From Exophiala sp. HKRS030 (lineage: Eukaryota; Ascomycota; Eurotiomycetes; Chaetothyriales; Herpotrichiellaceae), in the NCBI GenBank assembly GCA_023897205.1, contig JAHWDD010000001.1, forward strand, positions 3,162,001 through 3,226,000: a stretch of DNA of 64,000 bases. Reading direction: 5' to 3'. Below the pieces are notes generated by a model, which had not been told where the DNA came from, ran no database searches, and worked only from the letters and a program-made list of their open reading frames with translations. This document shows positions 18,938 to 29,942 of this stretch, piece by piece (the first letter of the stretch is position 1; every line of letters starts with the position of its first letter). The position numbers and the translations under genes were made by a program.

Positions 18938-21063
18938 CCTGTCTGATGCTGGCTCAGCAGAGGAACGACTCCTGGAAAGATTTTGACCAGTGTAAAGAGG
19001 TCGGTCGGCTCTTGGATAACCATAAGAGGCTGAGAGGGAGGTCACAATGAAGCGCATAGGCTGCAATGGTTTTTCTAGAAATACGATTCATCTTGAGTTT
19101 CAGCAACGATGATACTCACTTGGGCAACGCTTGGAGGGAATGCGTGACCCGAGTAACCTTGAATCCCTGCAATATCACCATTCAATCTGAACAACTTACC
19201 AGTCTTGTTATCATTCTCGGTATCGAAATTTTGCCAATGTCCAAATCGCGCTGAACATGTACATACCTGTTTGGCCAAAGTATTTGTAGACCAGCAGAGG
19301 GCGCCGTTTCATAGTAGGGACCAGACTCTCGTTTCTTGGAGGTGGTAGAGGGAGCTTGTGGTATTGAAGTGTCCGCCAGAAAGCACGAGCCATATCGGCG
19401 AAGATCCCGCCGAGGGCTGACAGTCAAGTGGGGGGTTGCCCTGCGCGGGTATCACTGGAATGTCTCTGAAGAATTGGAAAGCCGGCGGCCCCCAAGAGCC
19501 CGCAATATGTTCAAGAGCACGTAGTGGGAGAACTTTTTTCAATTTTCCAAGACACCGAGACAAATCGCATACTCACATAAAAGGCCACGCTTCTGAATTG
19601 CAAGAACGCTCTCTTGCAATGAGAGAGCTTAGCTGGCATCCGTCAGGCTCAGTTTCAATTGAGATCAGGGGACCTTGTAGCTGGAAATGGTGAGGGTGAA
19701 GTGGCATCTAGAATGAATTCGAGAGATTCTGTCCGCCTCATACTTCGTCATTCTCACTATGAGGAGCAAAGGGGTGGGGAGATTGGAATACTCATACTCT
19801 GATCTCGCAGCATTAAAGATGATTTGCCGCCCGCAGATACCTTGCATATTTCTGTCGGTGTCAGTGAGTTGAGGTTCATAGCTTATACCATGAGACGATT
19901 TGTAAGGCCTATCGAACAAAGCCAACCTCTCAAGCATGGCCATCAAACTCTGAGACTCAGCACTTTCTTCACAAGACATGCCTCGCCGTCGTAGTGACGG
20001 GTCCAGAGCGCAGCGAGCATGTGAGACACATAGCCTCTGAACCCATGGTCGGTAATGAAGATTAGGGAAAACTCATCATAACTGCAACATCGGAGCCATG
20101 GAGGCTATGAGCACCCCTTTAATCGTGCTGATACGCCACCACTAGCACCTCGACGAGTAGCTGCGTGTGACCACAGAGCTGTGGAGAGTCAGAATCTCAA
20201 ATAAAGCAATCGTGTGAAGCCACGTAACGCTCACAATCGCATATACAAGACATAAGAGTCCATCAATGTCATCAATGTACTGGGCGGTTGGACAGCCCGC
20301 AAGGAAATCACTGCGGAGGGAAAGGAGGTTGATGCAGGGTGTCGGTGAGGATTTATGTACAACGCAGGGGACAGAGGCAGTGGTTGGCAGTTTAATTACT
20401 GTCTGCAAGCGTGATTGAGCAATCACTGAAGATAATTCCCAAACAGGCAAAGTGCAAAAATGCTTATTGTGGGCTAAACCTCTTGCGGCCTCGCAGCTTG
20501 GCATTGTTTATTCCACTGCGCATTGTTTTCCTGACAGCGGAGGCTCCCGACCAGGGGGGAGACCACGGGGCGACTTCACTAAGGCAGCTAATCTTCTAGC
20601 GAGTCAAAGGCGACGACGAGTCGTCAATATGTCCACTCTGTTCTCCATATCCCACCCTTTCGAGGCACGTCTCTCCCTGTCACTTGTCTCCCGTCACCGT
20701 GCAACCCACATCGTTGACATCTTTAGACACAACACCAGAGATATCCTCCGAGTCCATATACGCTTTTCTGACCTGATGGCTTCCTCATTACCCTTTCGAT
20801 CCCTCTGTCCTACGCTGTCCTCCTTCTTGCCACACGACAACGACCATAGCATCGCTGACCGCCAATATGCCTGAACCACTGTCGGCCTTGTCACCAGCCA
20901 AGCAGAATTCACGTTCTTCTCCCTCAAGCTCCGTTCGCCGAGCAAACAAGACTGCGATATTTCATCAGATCAATTCACAAACTCTCCTGCACCTATTTCC
21001 GCTAACTCTCTCGCGGATCCAATTGAAACAACAATAACAACATCCTCCGAACCTCTCCTAAAC
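18938..21063. other. 2.1-kb intergenic region between divergent genes
   Basis: Shared 5' region of the mucin-like gene (minus) and the coiled-coil gene (plus). A 104-codon minus-strand frame at 19665-19979 and a 120-codon frame at 20142-20504 have no signal peptide, domain or recognisable composition, and I did not call them. CT-rich sequence at 20640-21060 looks like promoter/leader of the downstream gene. Confidence 0.4.
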
Positions 21064-23280
21064 ATGGCAGACACCATGTCACTTCCTGCCGCCACCAGTC
21101 CATCCACAAGCCCCAGAAAGGCTTTTTCTCCTATCAAGTACAGACTACAAGATGATGCCAACGCGCAAAACTCGCCTCCAGGATCGCCTGCAGAGCCCAC
21201 TGTGCGGTTCAACGAAGGCCTAACGCAGGCAATTGAGAATTTCAAAACTGGCGTTCACACCGACTCTCTTGACGATTCCATAATTCACCATAGCCCAAGC
21301 AGTAACATAATCGCTTCTCCAGAGCGCGAAAACACGCTCAACTTTGATGACAATGGAGCTGCATTGGATGATTTTACACTGGGCTTCGACGACAAAACTA
21401 TAAACGATGAGACTGTTGGTGACCTCAGTACAATCTCCGCAATTCCTACAGACTTGACCCGACTTGCAAACATGCGCACTTCACCCTCGAAACAGCCCAG
21501 GGCAGAGCCTTGGTCACCTTCTAAACAACTGCGCAACTCGGTCATCACAAGTACTCCGAATACAGCACAACGCCCATTGCGATTGCTTTCGTCTTCGAGG
21601 AATAGTACGTCGTCGAATGAAGACGATGAAGCCACTCCTCGAAAGCCACGAAACTCAAATGAGCCTACCACCGATCTCTTGAACTTCACAGGCCAAACCA
21701 ATATCATTATACCTCCACCAAATTCTGCTCCTCGTAATATGAGAAGAAGTCCTTCTGGAAGAGGCGCATTTCCCATCAGAGTTAACCCCAGCCCCCTGCA
21801 TAGGTCTCAAGCTTCTGTCGACCGTGAGAGAGCTACTGGACGATCACCACAAAAGCAACATCAAGCCGTATTTGTCGAGAAGCCTGTTCCGGCCACACCG
21901 GCTACCCAGAGGCAAAGCATGTATGGTCTTGGCATGGATCTGTTGGATATTGATTTAGAACCCATGGCCACTCCACGGTCTATCCCGACAATTACGCCGC
22001 GCGAACTAGAGACGCTTAGGTCTGAGTTACAATCGCGCATATCAGGACTCGAAGCTACTTTATCCGGCAAAGAAGCAGAGGTCATGGCTCTCAAGCGGTC
22101 TATCACGGATGCTGAAGTTCGAGCCGGCAAAATTAGCGAAGAACTTCGGACGGAGCGGGGATCCCGTGAAGAAATTGAGCAAGCCAAAGATGATCTTGAA
22201 CGGCGAAGTCGAGAGATGGAAGAGGTGTTACGAGAAGTGAAGCAAAATGTTTTCCTTGAAGAGAGGGAGAAAGAGAAGCTTCGAAGACAAGCCGACGAAG
22301 CAGATCGGAGAGCAGAGGAGCAAGAAATCCGAATTCTCGAACTCCAAGCTTCACTTGAAACACTGCGTTCGGATCGAATCAAAAACAGCCCTAGCCCTGA
22401 CAAAACACAAGCCCCGGGAACACCTGGAATGAACGCCGATATAGACTTCGCGGTAAAAGACGCGACGGAAAAAGTGGCGCGCGAGTTACATACTCTTTAC
22501 AAGAGCAAGCATGAACGCAAGGTCTCTGACCTCAAAATAAGCTATGAGAAACGCTGGATCAAGCAAGTGGAACAACTACGGTCCGAGCTCAAAGCCAGTC
22601 AAGAGGAGGTGCTCAAGTTGCAGACCGAGAGAGAGGCGACAATGAGTGGAGTGATCCCTGGTCAAAGTGAAGCTTTGTCCAAGATGGAAGGACAAATCGA
22701 AGAATTGCGGCGGTGGAACGAGGAGACCATGGCCGGTAAGAAGGTAGCTGAAGCAGAAGCGACGGGCCTTCGTAGCCAAGTTGAGTCGCTCACTCAAGAG
22801 AACGAGTTACTTCGCAAGGAAGTGGAACAGGAACGAATTGAGAAGGGCGAGCTCGTCGCTCAAGTGGACCTATTCCTGACGATGAGCACGCAACAAGAGG
22901 AGCAACGACTAGTACAGCAGCAGCAACAGCAGCAGCAGCAGCAGCACCCTCTCCAACCGGTCAGTCCACCTCGGAGTGAGGACGGTACTGGACGACCAAG
23001 TTCAGCATCGGCGTATGCGAGCCCGAATAAATTTAGAAGCAGCGTAAACGGATCCAACGAATCGAGGGTGACGGGAGCCAGTCGTCCACGACCAATGAGC
23101 ATGTTGCAGAAACCGACCGCTGGTAGATATTCGGGAATCCCTGCGCCTGGGTCAGGGTTGAAGACTCCTGGCAGCAAAGCCGGCGTGTATGCTGGCAGAG
23201 GCAACGGGATCATGGAAGGGATCGCTCGCATGGGAGCTGGGGGAGATGAGGGAATTCCCAAGCACGATGTTAGCGTATAA
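21064..23280 (+). CDS. Coiled-coil protein, probable Cut12-type spindle pole body protein
   Basis: A 738-residue intronless frame. The first ~310 residues are disordered and rich in SP/TP sites (TSPRKAFSP, RTSPSKQ, EPWSPSKQ), typical of Cdk targets. A coiled coil spans about 320-620 (ELETLRSELQSRISGLEA, REEIEQAKDDLERR). Its second half (KVARELHTLYKSKHERKV, SYEKRWIKQVEQL) resembles the conserved part of the fungal Cut12 family, which anchors at the spindle pole body and links to Polo kinase activation. A polyQ run (about residues 617-629, CAG/CAA codons at 22915-22944) separates the coil from a basic Ser/Pro/Gly-rich tail. Family assignment rests on remembered similarity of one segment, so it is moderate; a general cytoskeletal coiled-coil protein is the alternative. 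Confidence 0.6.
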   Translation: MADTMSLPAATSPSTSPRKAFSPIKYRLQDDANAQNSPPGSPAEPTVRFNEGLTQAIENFKTGVHTDSLDDSIIHHSPSSNIIASPERENTLNFDDNGAALDDFTLGFDDKTINDETVGDLSTISAIPTDLTRLANMRTSPSKQPRAEPWSPSKQLRNSVITSTPNTAQRPLRLLSSSRNSTSSNEDDEATPRKPRNSNEPTTDLLNFTGQTNIIIPPPNSAPRNMRRSPSGRGAFPIRVNPSPLHRSQASVDRERATGRSPQKQHQAVFVEKPVPATPATQRQSMYGLGMDLLDIDLEPMATPRSIPTITPRELETLRSELQSRISGLEATLSGKEAEVMALKRSITDAEVRAGKISEELRTERGSREEIEQAKDDLERRSREMEEVLREVKQNVFLEEREKEKLRRQADEADRRAEEQEIRILELQASLETLRSDRIKNSPSPDKTQAPGTPGMNADIDFAVKDATEKVARELHTLYKSKHERKVSDLKISYEKRWIKQVEQLRSELKASQEEVLKLQTEREATMSGVIPGQSEALSKMEGQIEELRRWNEETMAGKKVAEAEATGLRSQVESLTQENELLRKEVEQERIEKGELVAQVDLFLTMSTQQEEQRLVQQQQQQQQQQHPLQPVSPPRSEDGTGRPSSASAYASPNKFRSSVNGSNESRVTGASRPRPMSMLQKPTAGRYSGIPAPGSGLKTPGSKAGVYAGRGNGIMEGIARMGAGGDEGIPKHDVSV
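22915..22944 (+). repeat. CAG/CAA tract encoding polyglutamine
   Basis: An interrupted CAG microsatellite encodes a glutamine run after the coiled coil. Length polymorphism between isolates is likely. Confidence 0.85.
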
Positions 23281-24960
23281 TGATCCTCTGCATAGCTAGG
23301 CTTGACAGCCATGCTTGCTAGTATGGTAATTTCTGGATATGACTTGCACGATGGGTTTTGTTCCACTTTATGACAATGCTGGGGAGAAGCTAGCCTTTAC
23401 GATATGAGCTGGTGCGGCGAATTCTGTTTGAAGGGCTCCAACGGCACCGAGAATGCGAGTGGGGTGTGCAAGTGGAGATTGGACCGGTACAGCATAGCCG
23501 AAGTATTGGACATGGCCATACATATGTATTATTCATGATTCGAGGAATTGGTCGGCTCGTGAAGGTGATCTACTCCGTAATTAGCTATCTAACGACTGCA
23601 GACCTGAAGTGTCACGAGTGTCCGAGTCTACGGGAATAAGAGGGTCACGTGCTATCACCAGGTCCACCATGACACTCTGCTCGCTCACAGATCAAGTTCG
23701 TTTCCAAAAGTGAGCGTGAATCCATCAGCAAGTCCAAAGGTCCAAAGGCCCTCGGGCCCTCGGCCTCAATGTAGCCACTCGTTAGCATGGCAACGGTCAA
23801 GTGCTGCCTGTTTGTTCTTAGGCTCAACGGCATGGATGGACGTCAACGTTTCAGACGCCAAGACCTGGAGGCGAAGATGCTGCACCATTTGTAGCAGACA
23901 CGCACATGGCGAAACCCTCCGACGCGCCTTTTAGCCCCTTCAGACACCAAATCAATCTCATCCAATGACCCTCACTGTTTTCCACTGCTTCCCAGGCTCA
24001 CGAGCATTGACTGATCCCTTGGGCCCTTGCGCATTACCTGCAGATTCAAAGGCTTGGGCAAAGCTTGGTCCGTGGTCATCTGGTTGACCCTTGAAGCTGT
24101 CGAAATTTCCATCTTTGACTCCTTACAGGCCACCCGGCCACTCCTACAGTACACAGCATGACGTGACATGGGTCAACGACGACCCCTCGAGGCCTTGCTT
24201 TGCTTCGTATTCAGGAAAGATGGTCCTCATTCCCTCAGGATCTGACACAGGGCCAACCTGTGCAGACTAACCTACTCACCGCTGTTGACGCTTGACCTGT
24301 CCTAGGAGTTCCATGCCTCGATCGCTCAGACAAGACGTTTGATCCTGAACAATCATAGCGGCGTCAACGGAACCCTAGCTGAGCACAAAGGAACACATAG
24401 TTCCCTCTCACACTGAGGACATGCACACGGATCACCCGTCTCTTTCCTGTCTAACTAGATCCAGGTGCCGAACACATGGAGATGAGACAGGCTAGCCCGT
24501 CTCTCAACTCCGTAGTCGCCTAAATGCTACTATGTACATGGCATCTCAGATGAGAAACCCCTCGTGGCCGATGTCCGATGTTCAAGATCGGGTCCAGTAT
24601 CAGGCCGGAGGAGAACCCCTACCGTTGCAGAAGAAACGGAAGAAACGCATAGACACATCTATATATCAATCTCGCTCCCGTCGTCTGAATCATGCGCTTT
24701 CTTCTTCTCCAAGCAGCTGAGCTGACTTGATCAGAGACGGTCTTTTTTTTTGAGGTTCCTTTCCTTCGCTTCCCTACATTCCTTGCATTCATTGACTTTT
24801 CATTCATTCGTTCCTGGAGAACCGACAACAACCTCGATCAAATATTGTATCAGAACATTAAGATTTGTACCAACGACCGTAACGCTCTTTACGACGGATC
24901 AAACGAACCCGATAAACTCAAAAAGTTGTGAAAACCTAGCACCAATCAAACCACCTCACA
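23281..24960. other. 1.7-kb intergenic region, no gene seen
   Basis: No coding signature is visible. It includes the 3' flank of the coiled-coil gene and a long 5' region of the secreted-protein gene. A TCTATATATC element lies near 24658, about 300 bp upstream of its ATG. Confidence 0.4.
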
Positions 24961-26395
24961 ATGCATACCAACACATTCTTGGCCCTTCTCCTGGCCTCAG
25001 GCCTTGAAATGGCTGTAGCCCGTCCTATGGCCATCAATACTGCACGAGACAATAGCGTCGACCAACCAGTGCGTGCTCTCACCAAACGAGCTGCTCCAGT
25101 ATGGAACGCTCAGCTCCAACGCCGTGAAGTTCCTCAGGAGCATTCGCACCAGAAATTCATCGTAATCGTCAACGAATTTCTCCAAAAGAACAATCCTGAC
25201 GGCATCGTCGACGCCGTATTCGGCCTGTTGGGCAATGCCGCCGCCTCTGCAGGTCAAGGCAAGATCAGCAACACCGACTGTCTGCAACAAGCAACAGCCG
25301 ATCAGGCCTTCACCAATGCCAAAGCCGAAAAGGACATTGATGGACAAGTCGGTGCGCTGATTTACCGAGCCCTCGAACGAAATACGGGCGCCGTAGGTCA
25401 AGCTTCAGTTGCCTGCACGGCTATCAAGGCTGTTAATCCAGAGATTGCTGCAATCTCGCAACATCAGGACCCTGCGTCGCAAGGTGCTGCGGCCATCAAC
25501 AAAGCCATCGCTCTCGAACTAGCTTTCCAGATCTCCACTGTTGGTGGTGACCCGCTTGATGCCCTCGACTCTGGAACATTCGCACCAGGTCAGATCGGCG
25601 ACCCGACCGCCAAGGGCAACACTTGCGACACTCTCGACGACGAGGTTGGATGTATCTTCACCCAAAACCTGATTGTTGAAGACGCCACCGAAGACGAAGT
25701 CCTCTCCTTTGTTGCCTCGAAGGGTGGCGCCACTGCCGCCCCTCCCGCCGCTACTACAACCGCCGCCGCGGCAACCACGACAGCTGCAGCGGCAGTCACC
25801 GACTGCGGCGCCGAAATCTCCTCCGCGCTCAGCGCCATTTCAACATCCCCAGCGACAACCACGACACTTGCCGTAGCACCACCAGCCGCGACTGTGACCG
25901 ACTGTGCCGCCGAGATCTCAGCCGCGCTGTCAAGCTTCTCTGCCACCACGACAGTCAAGGCGACAGCAACAGCCAAAGCCACCACCGCACCTACCAAAGC
26001 CGCGTCCGCAGGTGCCAGCGGTGCCGTGGACCTGGGCCAGTGCAAGGATACCACCATCATCTTCGCGGACGGTCTTGATGGACGAAAGGAGAAATCCTTC
26101 CAGCCCAAGGACCAAACTTCGTTCCCGCATGGCTCCGCACTGGGCATCAAGGTCATCACTGACTTCATCTGTACGTATATCCATGTCCCACCTTCCACTT
26201 ACTAAACCCTCCGTCCATTCTTTTCGTTCAAGAATGGTTTTGCTGATCCGAGGCTTCCATCTAGGTCAACAACTCAACGACAAATGCAAAGCTCCCAAAG
26301 CAACGATCGACATCTGCAACGCCGGCGCTGCCGCAGCGCAGAAAGCGACCGGCCAAGCTGCCGCTGATGCTTTCAATGCCGCTTTTGGCAAATAA
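24961..26395 (+). CDS. Secreted Ala/Thr-rich fungal protein with Cys-containing end domains (2 exons)
   Basis: Exons are 24961-26170 and 26265-26395 (446 aa). The intron (GTACGT donor, TCTAG acceptor) is placed so that DFIC joins QQLNDKCK in frame. The N-terminus is a signal peptide (MHTNTFLALLLASGLEMAVA) followed by a Kex2-like site (TKR|AAP). A globular region (about 60-250) has Cys in NTDCLQQA, VACTAI, NTCDTLDDEVGCIF. A low-complexity Ala/Thr/Pro linker (about 255-345) contains two copies of a TDCxAEISxALS motif. The C-terminal domain (DLGQCKDTTIIFADGLDGR, DFICQQLNDKCKAP) belongs to a secreted family common in ascomycetes, often annotated misleadingly as a ribosomal protein. Function is unknown; a wall or extracellular role is likely. 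Confidence 0.8.
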
Positions 26396-26972
26396 AAGTG
26401 TCGGCTCGGCAGTATGATATCACGTCTGTACACTCCGAGATAAGATCGGATATACCACAAGTTTTAAGTGGCCATAGCGTTTTCGTTTCAACTTAGCTTC
26501 TTTGTACATTTTCTCACAGTTGTAAGATCAGATGGTGTTGTGACGATCAATGAAAAATCATGTTTATACCAGTATATCCTGAAAATAAAAGGTCCCATGA
26601 CTGAAGTTCATCTCCCGCGAGGAAATACCCTCGACCCCTTGAATGTCTCATTGCTGTGATCATTGCGTGACGAAGTCCACGCCTCGTTTCTATTGTCTAG
26701 GCAGTGCCTCGATCCACCACCACAGCTTGTGATCCCATGGGTTGTAGGCAGATGGTGAGCGCTCCCATCGTTGCTTTGATGCCAAACGTGGCACTTGACT
26801 TGAACAAAAAATCAAGTTCAGCATTGATGAACTTAGAGGAGACGAAGAAACATCGTGTCTCTTGACACGATTTAGCAGCAATTCCAGAGTGTCTCCTGTT
26901 TCATGGTTGAAGTTGGCGCCATTGTCAAAGAACCTTCAGCGTCGGCGGCGTCTGCGCAGGTACGGCTCAAGG
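26396..26972. other. Intergenic, no gene seen
   Basis: This is the 3' flank of the secreted-protein gene. Frames are short with no recognisable product. Confidence 0.4.
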
Positions 26973-27289
26973 TTAGAAATACTTCTTAACAAAGTCTCTC
27001 GTCGTATCCATCAATCGATTCTTCAACGTGGGAACTCCAGGACATTCCGCTTGCCCTGAATGATCCCCCAGACTCGTAGATATGGTATAGTCGAGAGATT
27101 GTGGCCGCCCGGAGAGCTTCCCATGCTCTTTGAAGGCTGCGTCGATCTGCTGGACAACCTTGAACGTCTAGGCTCGCTCCAGCCTTTAGTGGACGGGTCG
27201 AGAAATAAGTAGCATCCAAAGTACTCGACAAATTCGTTGAGACTCTCTTCTTCGCCTGTCTTTGAACCCGACACTTTACCACCATATTT
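26973..27289 (-). CDS. Possible small gene or gene remnant downstream of the lyase (exon structure unresolved)
   Basis: I do not recognise the product. Two coherent minus-strand stretches have protein-like composition. One starts after a CAG at about 27290 (KYGGKVSGSKTGEEESLNEF, then YFGCYLFLDPSTKGW). The other starts after CCTAG near 27165 (TFKVVQQIDAAFKEHGKLSG, ending TRDFVKKYF and a TAA at 26973-26975). They lie in different frames. Either a roughly 60-nt intron with a weak GTCGAG donor joins NEF to TFKVV, or one base is missing in CCTAGACG. No start codon could be fixed. It lies about 190 nt beyond the lyase stop codon on the same strand. Confidence 0.3.
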
Positions 27290-27479
27290 CTGCGTGGATG
27301 CGATCGATATGTGTATTGGGCATACCCTGGTTTTGTGCTATAACGTGATATCTGTACAACACCGTGAATCGTGCTTGTTGTGCTTTTGTGTGTTGTGTTC
27401 GAAACTTTGGAATCTTTCCTCTCCCTCAGAAGACCTTTCACGGTGTCATAGTCCCAGGAGTTGGTTGTCGTTCGTTGTC

Positions 27480-28885
27480 TCAGACCAGACTCGGCTTTCG
27501 TTCTCTTCGTGGCTTGTCGACCAGCTTCAAGACGTTATCAACCATAGCCTCGCTATAGCCTAGATAGTTCGCAGGATCACACAGTCTCTCCAATTCCTGT
27601 CTGCTGAGTTTCTGACTGATCTCTTCATGCTCGCACAGGAGATCTAGGAGCTGTCGATTCTCCTGCTGCGACTTGCGACACAAGTCATAAACAGTGTCGT
27701 GGGCATATTGTCGGCCGAGGGTCTTTCCCAGTTCCATCATGACTGCTTCCGATACAATCCCGCCCTTCGAGATTTCTAGGTTTTTCTTCATTGCCTCGTT
27801 GTGCACCTCCAGGCCCGCGAGAAGGGTTGCTGTGTGCTTCAGCGTGGCATGCGTTAAGGTTGATATCTGCGGGAGTACGATCCATTCGATCTCCCACGGG
27901 CCTGTGCTTCGTTCGTGGTCTTCGATCATGGCCTCGAATAAGCTTGCACTCAACTGCCGTACCGTGCTGGCCATTGCTGTGATATATGCGCAAGATATAG
28001 GATTTCTCTTCTGTGGCATTGTACTGCTCGATCCTCGATGTGGCACATACGGTTCTGAGACTTCTGCGACTTCGGTTTGGTTCATCAGTTTGACGTCGAG
28101 CGCGAATTTGGCGCAAGTGCTCGTTAGCATCGCACATAAGGACCCAAATTCTGCTATGCGATCACGCTCTGTATGCCAGGCTATTTCTGGAACCTTGAGA
28201 TTCAAATCTTTGGCGAGTTCTCTTTGGCAGTCGAGACCTAAGTTTGGATGGTCTTCCGTGGGTGGTAGTGTTGCAAGAGTACCAGCGGCACCGGAGAATT
28301 CCAACACAGTCAGGCGGAATTCAACATCCTTCAGACGTTCTCGATGTCGTAGAAAGGTTGCCAGTAGCCGAGCCAGTTTGAAGCCAAACGACATAGGCAC
28401 TGCTTGCTGGAGATTTGAACGCGCCGCCATAGGTGTGGTACGGTGCTTTTCTGCCAGTTCTCGCAAGGAGGCGATGATCTCTTCCAGAGAACTCTCAAAG
28501 AGGCTCAAGGTGTCCCAGAGCTGGATGACTGTGGCAGTGTCTGTCACGTCTTGCGTCGTGGCACCCCAATGTGCCCACTCGCCCAAGCCCGGCTCGATGT
28601 CATTGACATGCTTGACCAGTTGTTTGACCACACCGAGGACTGGATAACCGATTAATTCCGTCTGCTGCCTCAAATCATCGAAATCAATATTGCGGATGTC
28701 GAGGCAAAACTCGATGATTTTCTCTGCAGCCCTTTGGGGATTACGCCCAACCTGGCTTGTGACTTGGCGAGTGCTCCTTCGAATGCAAGGTAGCATTGTG
28801 TCCGTGTACGATCAGACCAGATCGCGGCAGATTCTGCCGTGGACAGGATGTTGCCAAATATCACAGAGTCTTGGACTGAAGTCAT
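27480..28885 (-). CDS. Fumarase/aspartase-superfamily lyase, PcaB-like (apparent -1 frameshift)
   Basis: Resembles 3-carboxy-cis,cis-muconate cycloisomerase/adenylosuccinate lyase-type enzymes. Signature GSSSTMPQKRNP is near residue 270, with AHWGATTQDVTDTA near 105 and AARSNLQQAVPMSF near 155. The start is ATG 28885 (MTSVQDSVIFGN); the first ~50 codons (SDRTRTQCYLAFEGALAKSQ) are in one frame and the rest in another. The family-like reading ARLGVIP-QRAAEKIIEF needs one additional C at the C-run read on the minus strand at 28736-28739. With it, the protein is 468 aa, a normal length. No residue is missing, so an intron cannot explain the break. It could be a sequencing error or a recent inactivating deletion. 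The substrate is not certain; most fungal beta-ketoadipate pathways use an unrelated enzyme for this step. Confidence 0.8.
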
Positions 28886-29942
28886 TCCTCCAGTCTGTGA
28901 GAAGAAGATGACAAGGGAGAGTAAGCTCTGAAAGAAGCTCAAATGATGGCAATTCAAGGCCAAATAACGCCTGAAGCTTTTGAAGCTATGTGGATTTGGA
29001 GAACGAAGAATAAACCGCAACAGATCGCTAGTACTCAAATGAAGATGCAAGATATTGGCTGATGCAGCTGGATATTGGTCAAAATGTTTGGATACTGGAT
29101 GTCATTGATGTGGTAGTTGATTCCAACTCCACCTTTGTCCCCTTTAGTTAGTCCAGAACACAATGGGGCCCCGGGAGAAGAGGTCACCGAGAGACCTCCT
29201 GGACGCCACCCGTTCTGTAGGCGAATCACACTAGTTAGTTAATTGGTTCCCATGACGGTTTTGACGGCCAATAGAGGAACGAAAGTAAGAGCCGATCAAG
29301 CCCTGGACCCCACGCTCTTGGCCCTCGGGCTACTGCTTACCAGGTAACAGTATATAGGCGTCCATTGCGTCTGAGTAATAAAGTTGTGCATTGCCTTGTA
29401 ATTGGGAGCGCGTTGGTCGGACGTAACTTTGAGGTTTGCATAAATCTCCACGGCAAATGCACCTTAAACCAATACTGAAATCGACTCTTTATGGAGGAGA
29501 TACGGAAATCAACTATTGCGATTAGCAGAGCTACAGTCCAACAGTGCATTGGCTCATGTGCTCGAACATTCATCGAACTGATCCCAAGAGATGTTGTAGC
29601 ACTAGACCAGTATCCATCATAATCACTCAGAAGATGATTGCTCAACCAGCGACATATGTAAATCCGCGGAATGAAACTGGCTTCACCGAATCACCGACAT
29701 CGCCGGCATAATAATGCGGCCATTCTCTGGTCGTATATTGTATCATGCCAACCACTTGCTGTATTGTACATGACGTGACTTTCGAGCATAATCGAGTTGT
29801 GTATAAATAGTTTCCCCACCTTCCATTGGATTTGATTTCTCCCCACAACTTCGTTTGTACGACTAAAGCCTCTTGCGCAGCCATACACTCGATCGGCATT
29901 CTTCATTCAAGCCTTGAGTGAAGCCACATCGAACAAATCACG
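28886..29942. other. Divergent promoter region between lyase and GST genes
   Basis: No gene is visible. The region includes a TATA-like box and a TGACGT element just upstream of the GST gene (separate entry). Confidence 0.5.
29771..29809 (+). promoter_or_regulatory. Core promoter of the GST gene: TGACGTGA and TATAAATA
   Basis: TGACGTGA begins at 29771 and TATAAATA is at 29802-29809, about 140 bp upstream of the GST ATG. TGACGT is the half-site of bZIP/ATF-type regulators, which commonly control oxidative-stress genes in fungi. The sequence is seen; regulation is inferred. Confidence 0.4.

Noticed and set aside
27694..28647. 317-codon plus-strand frame
   Set aside because: Antisense to the lyase gene, whose family motifs are clear on the minus strand.
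28736..28739. Programmed -1 frameshifting in the lyase
   Set aside because: The site C CCC AAA does not fit the X XXY YYZ slippery pattern, and similar breaks occur in unrelated genes, so a sequence error or mutation is simpler.
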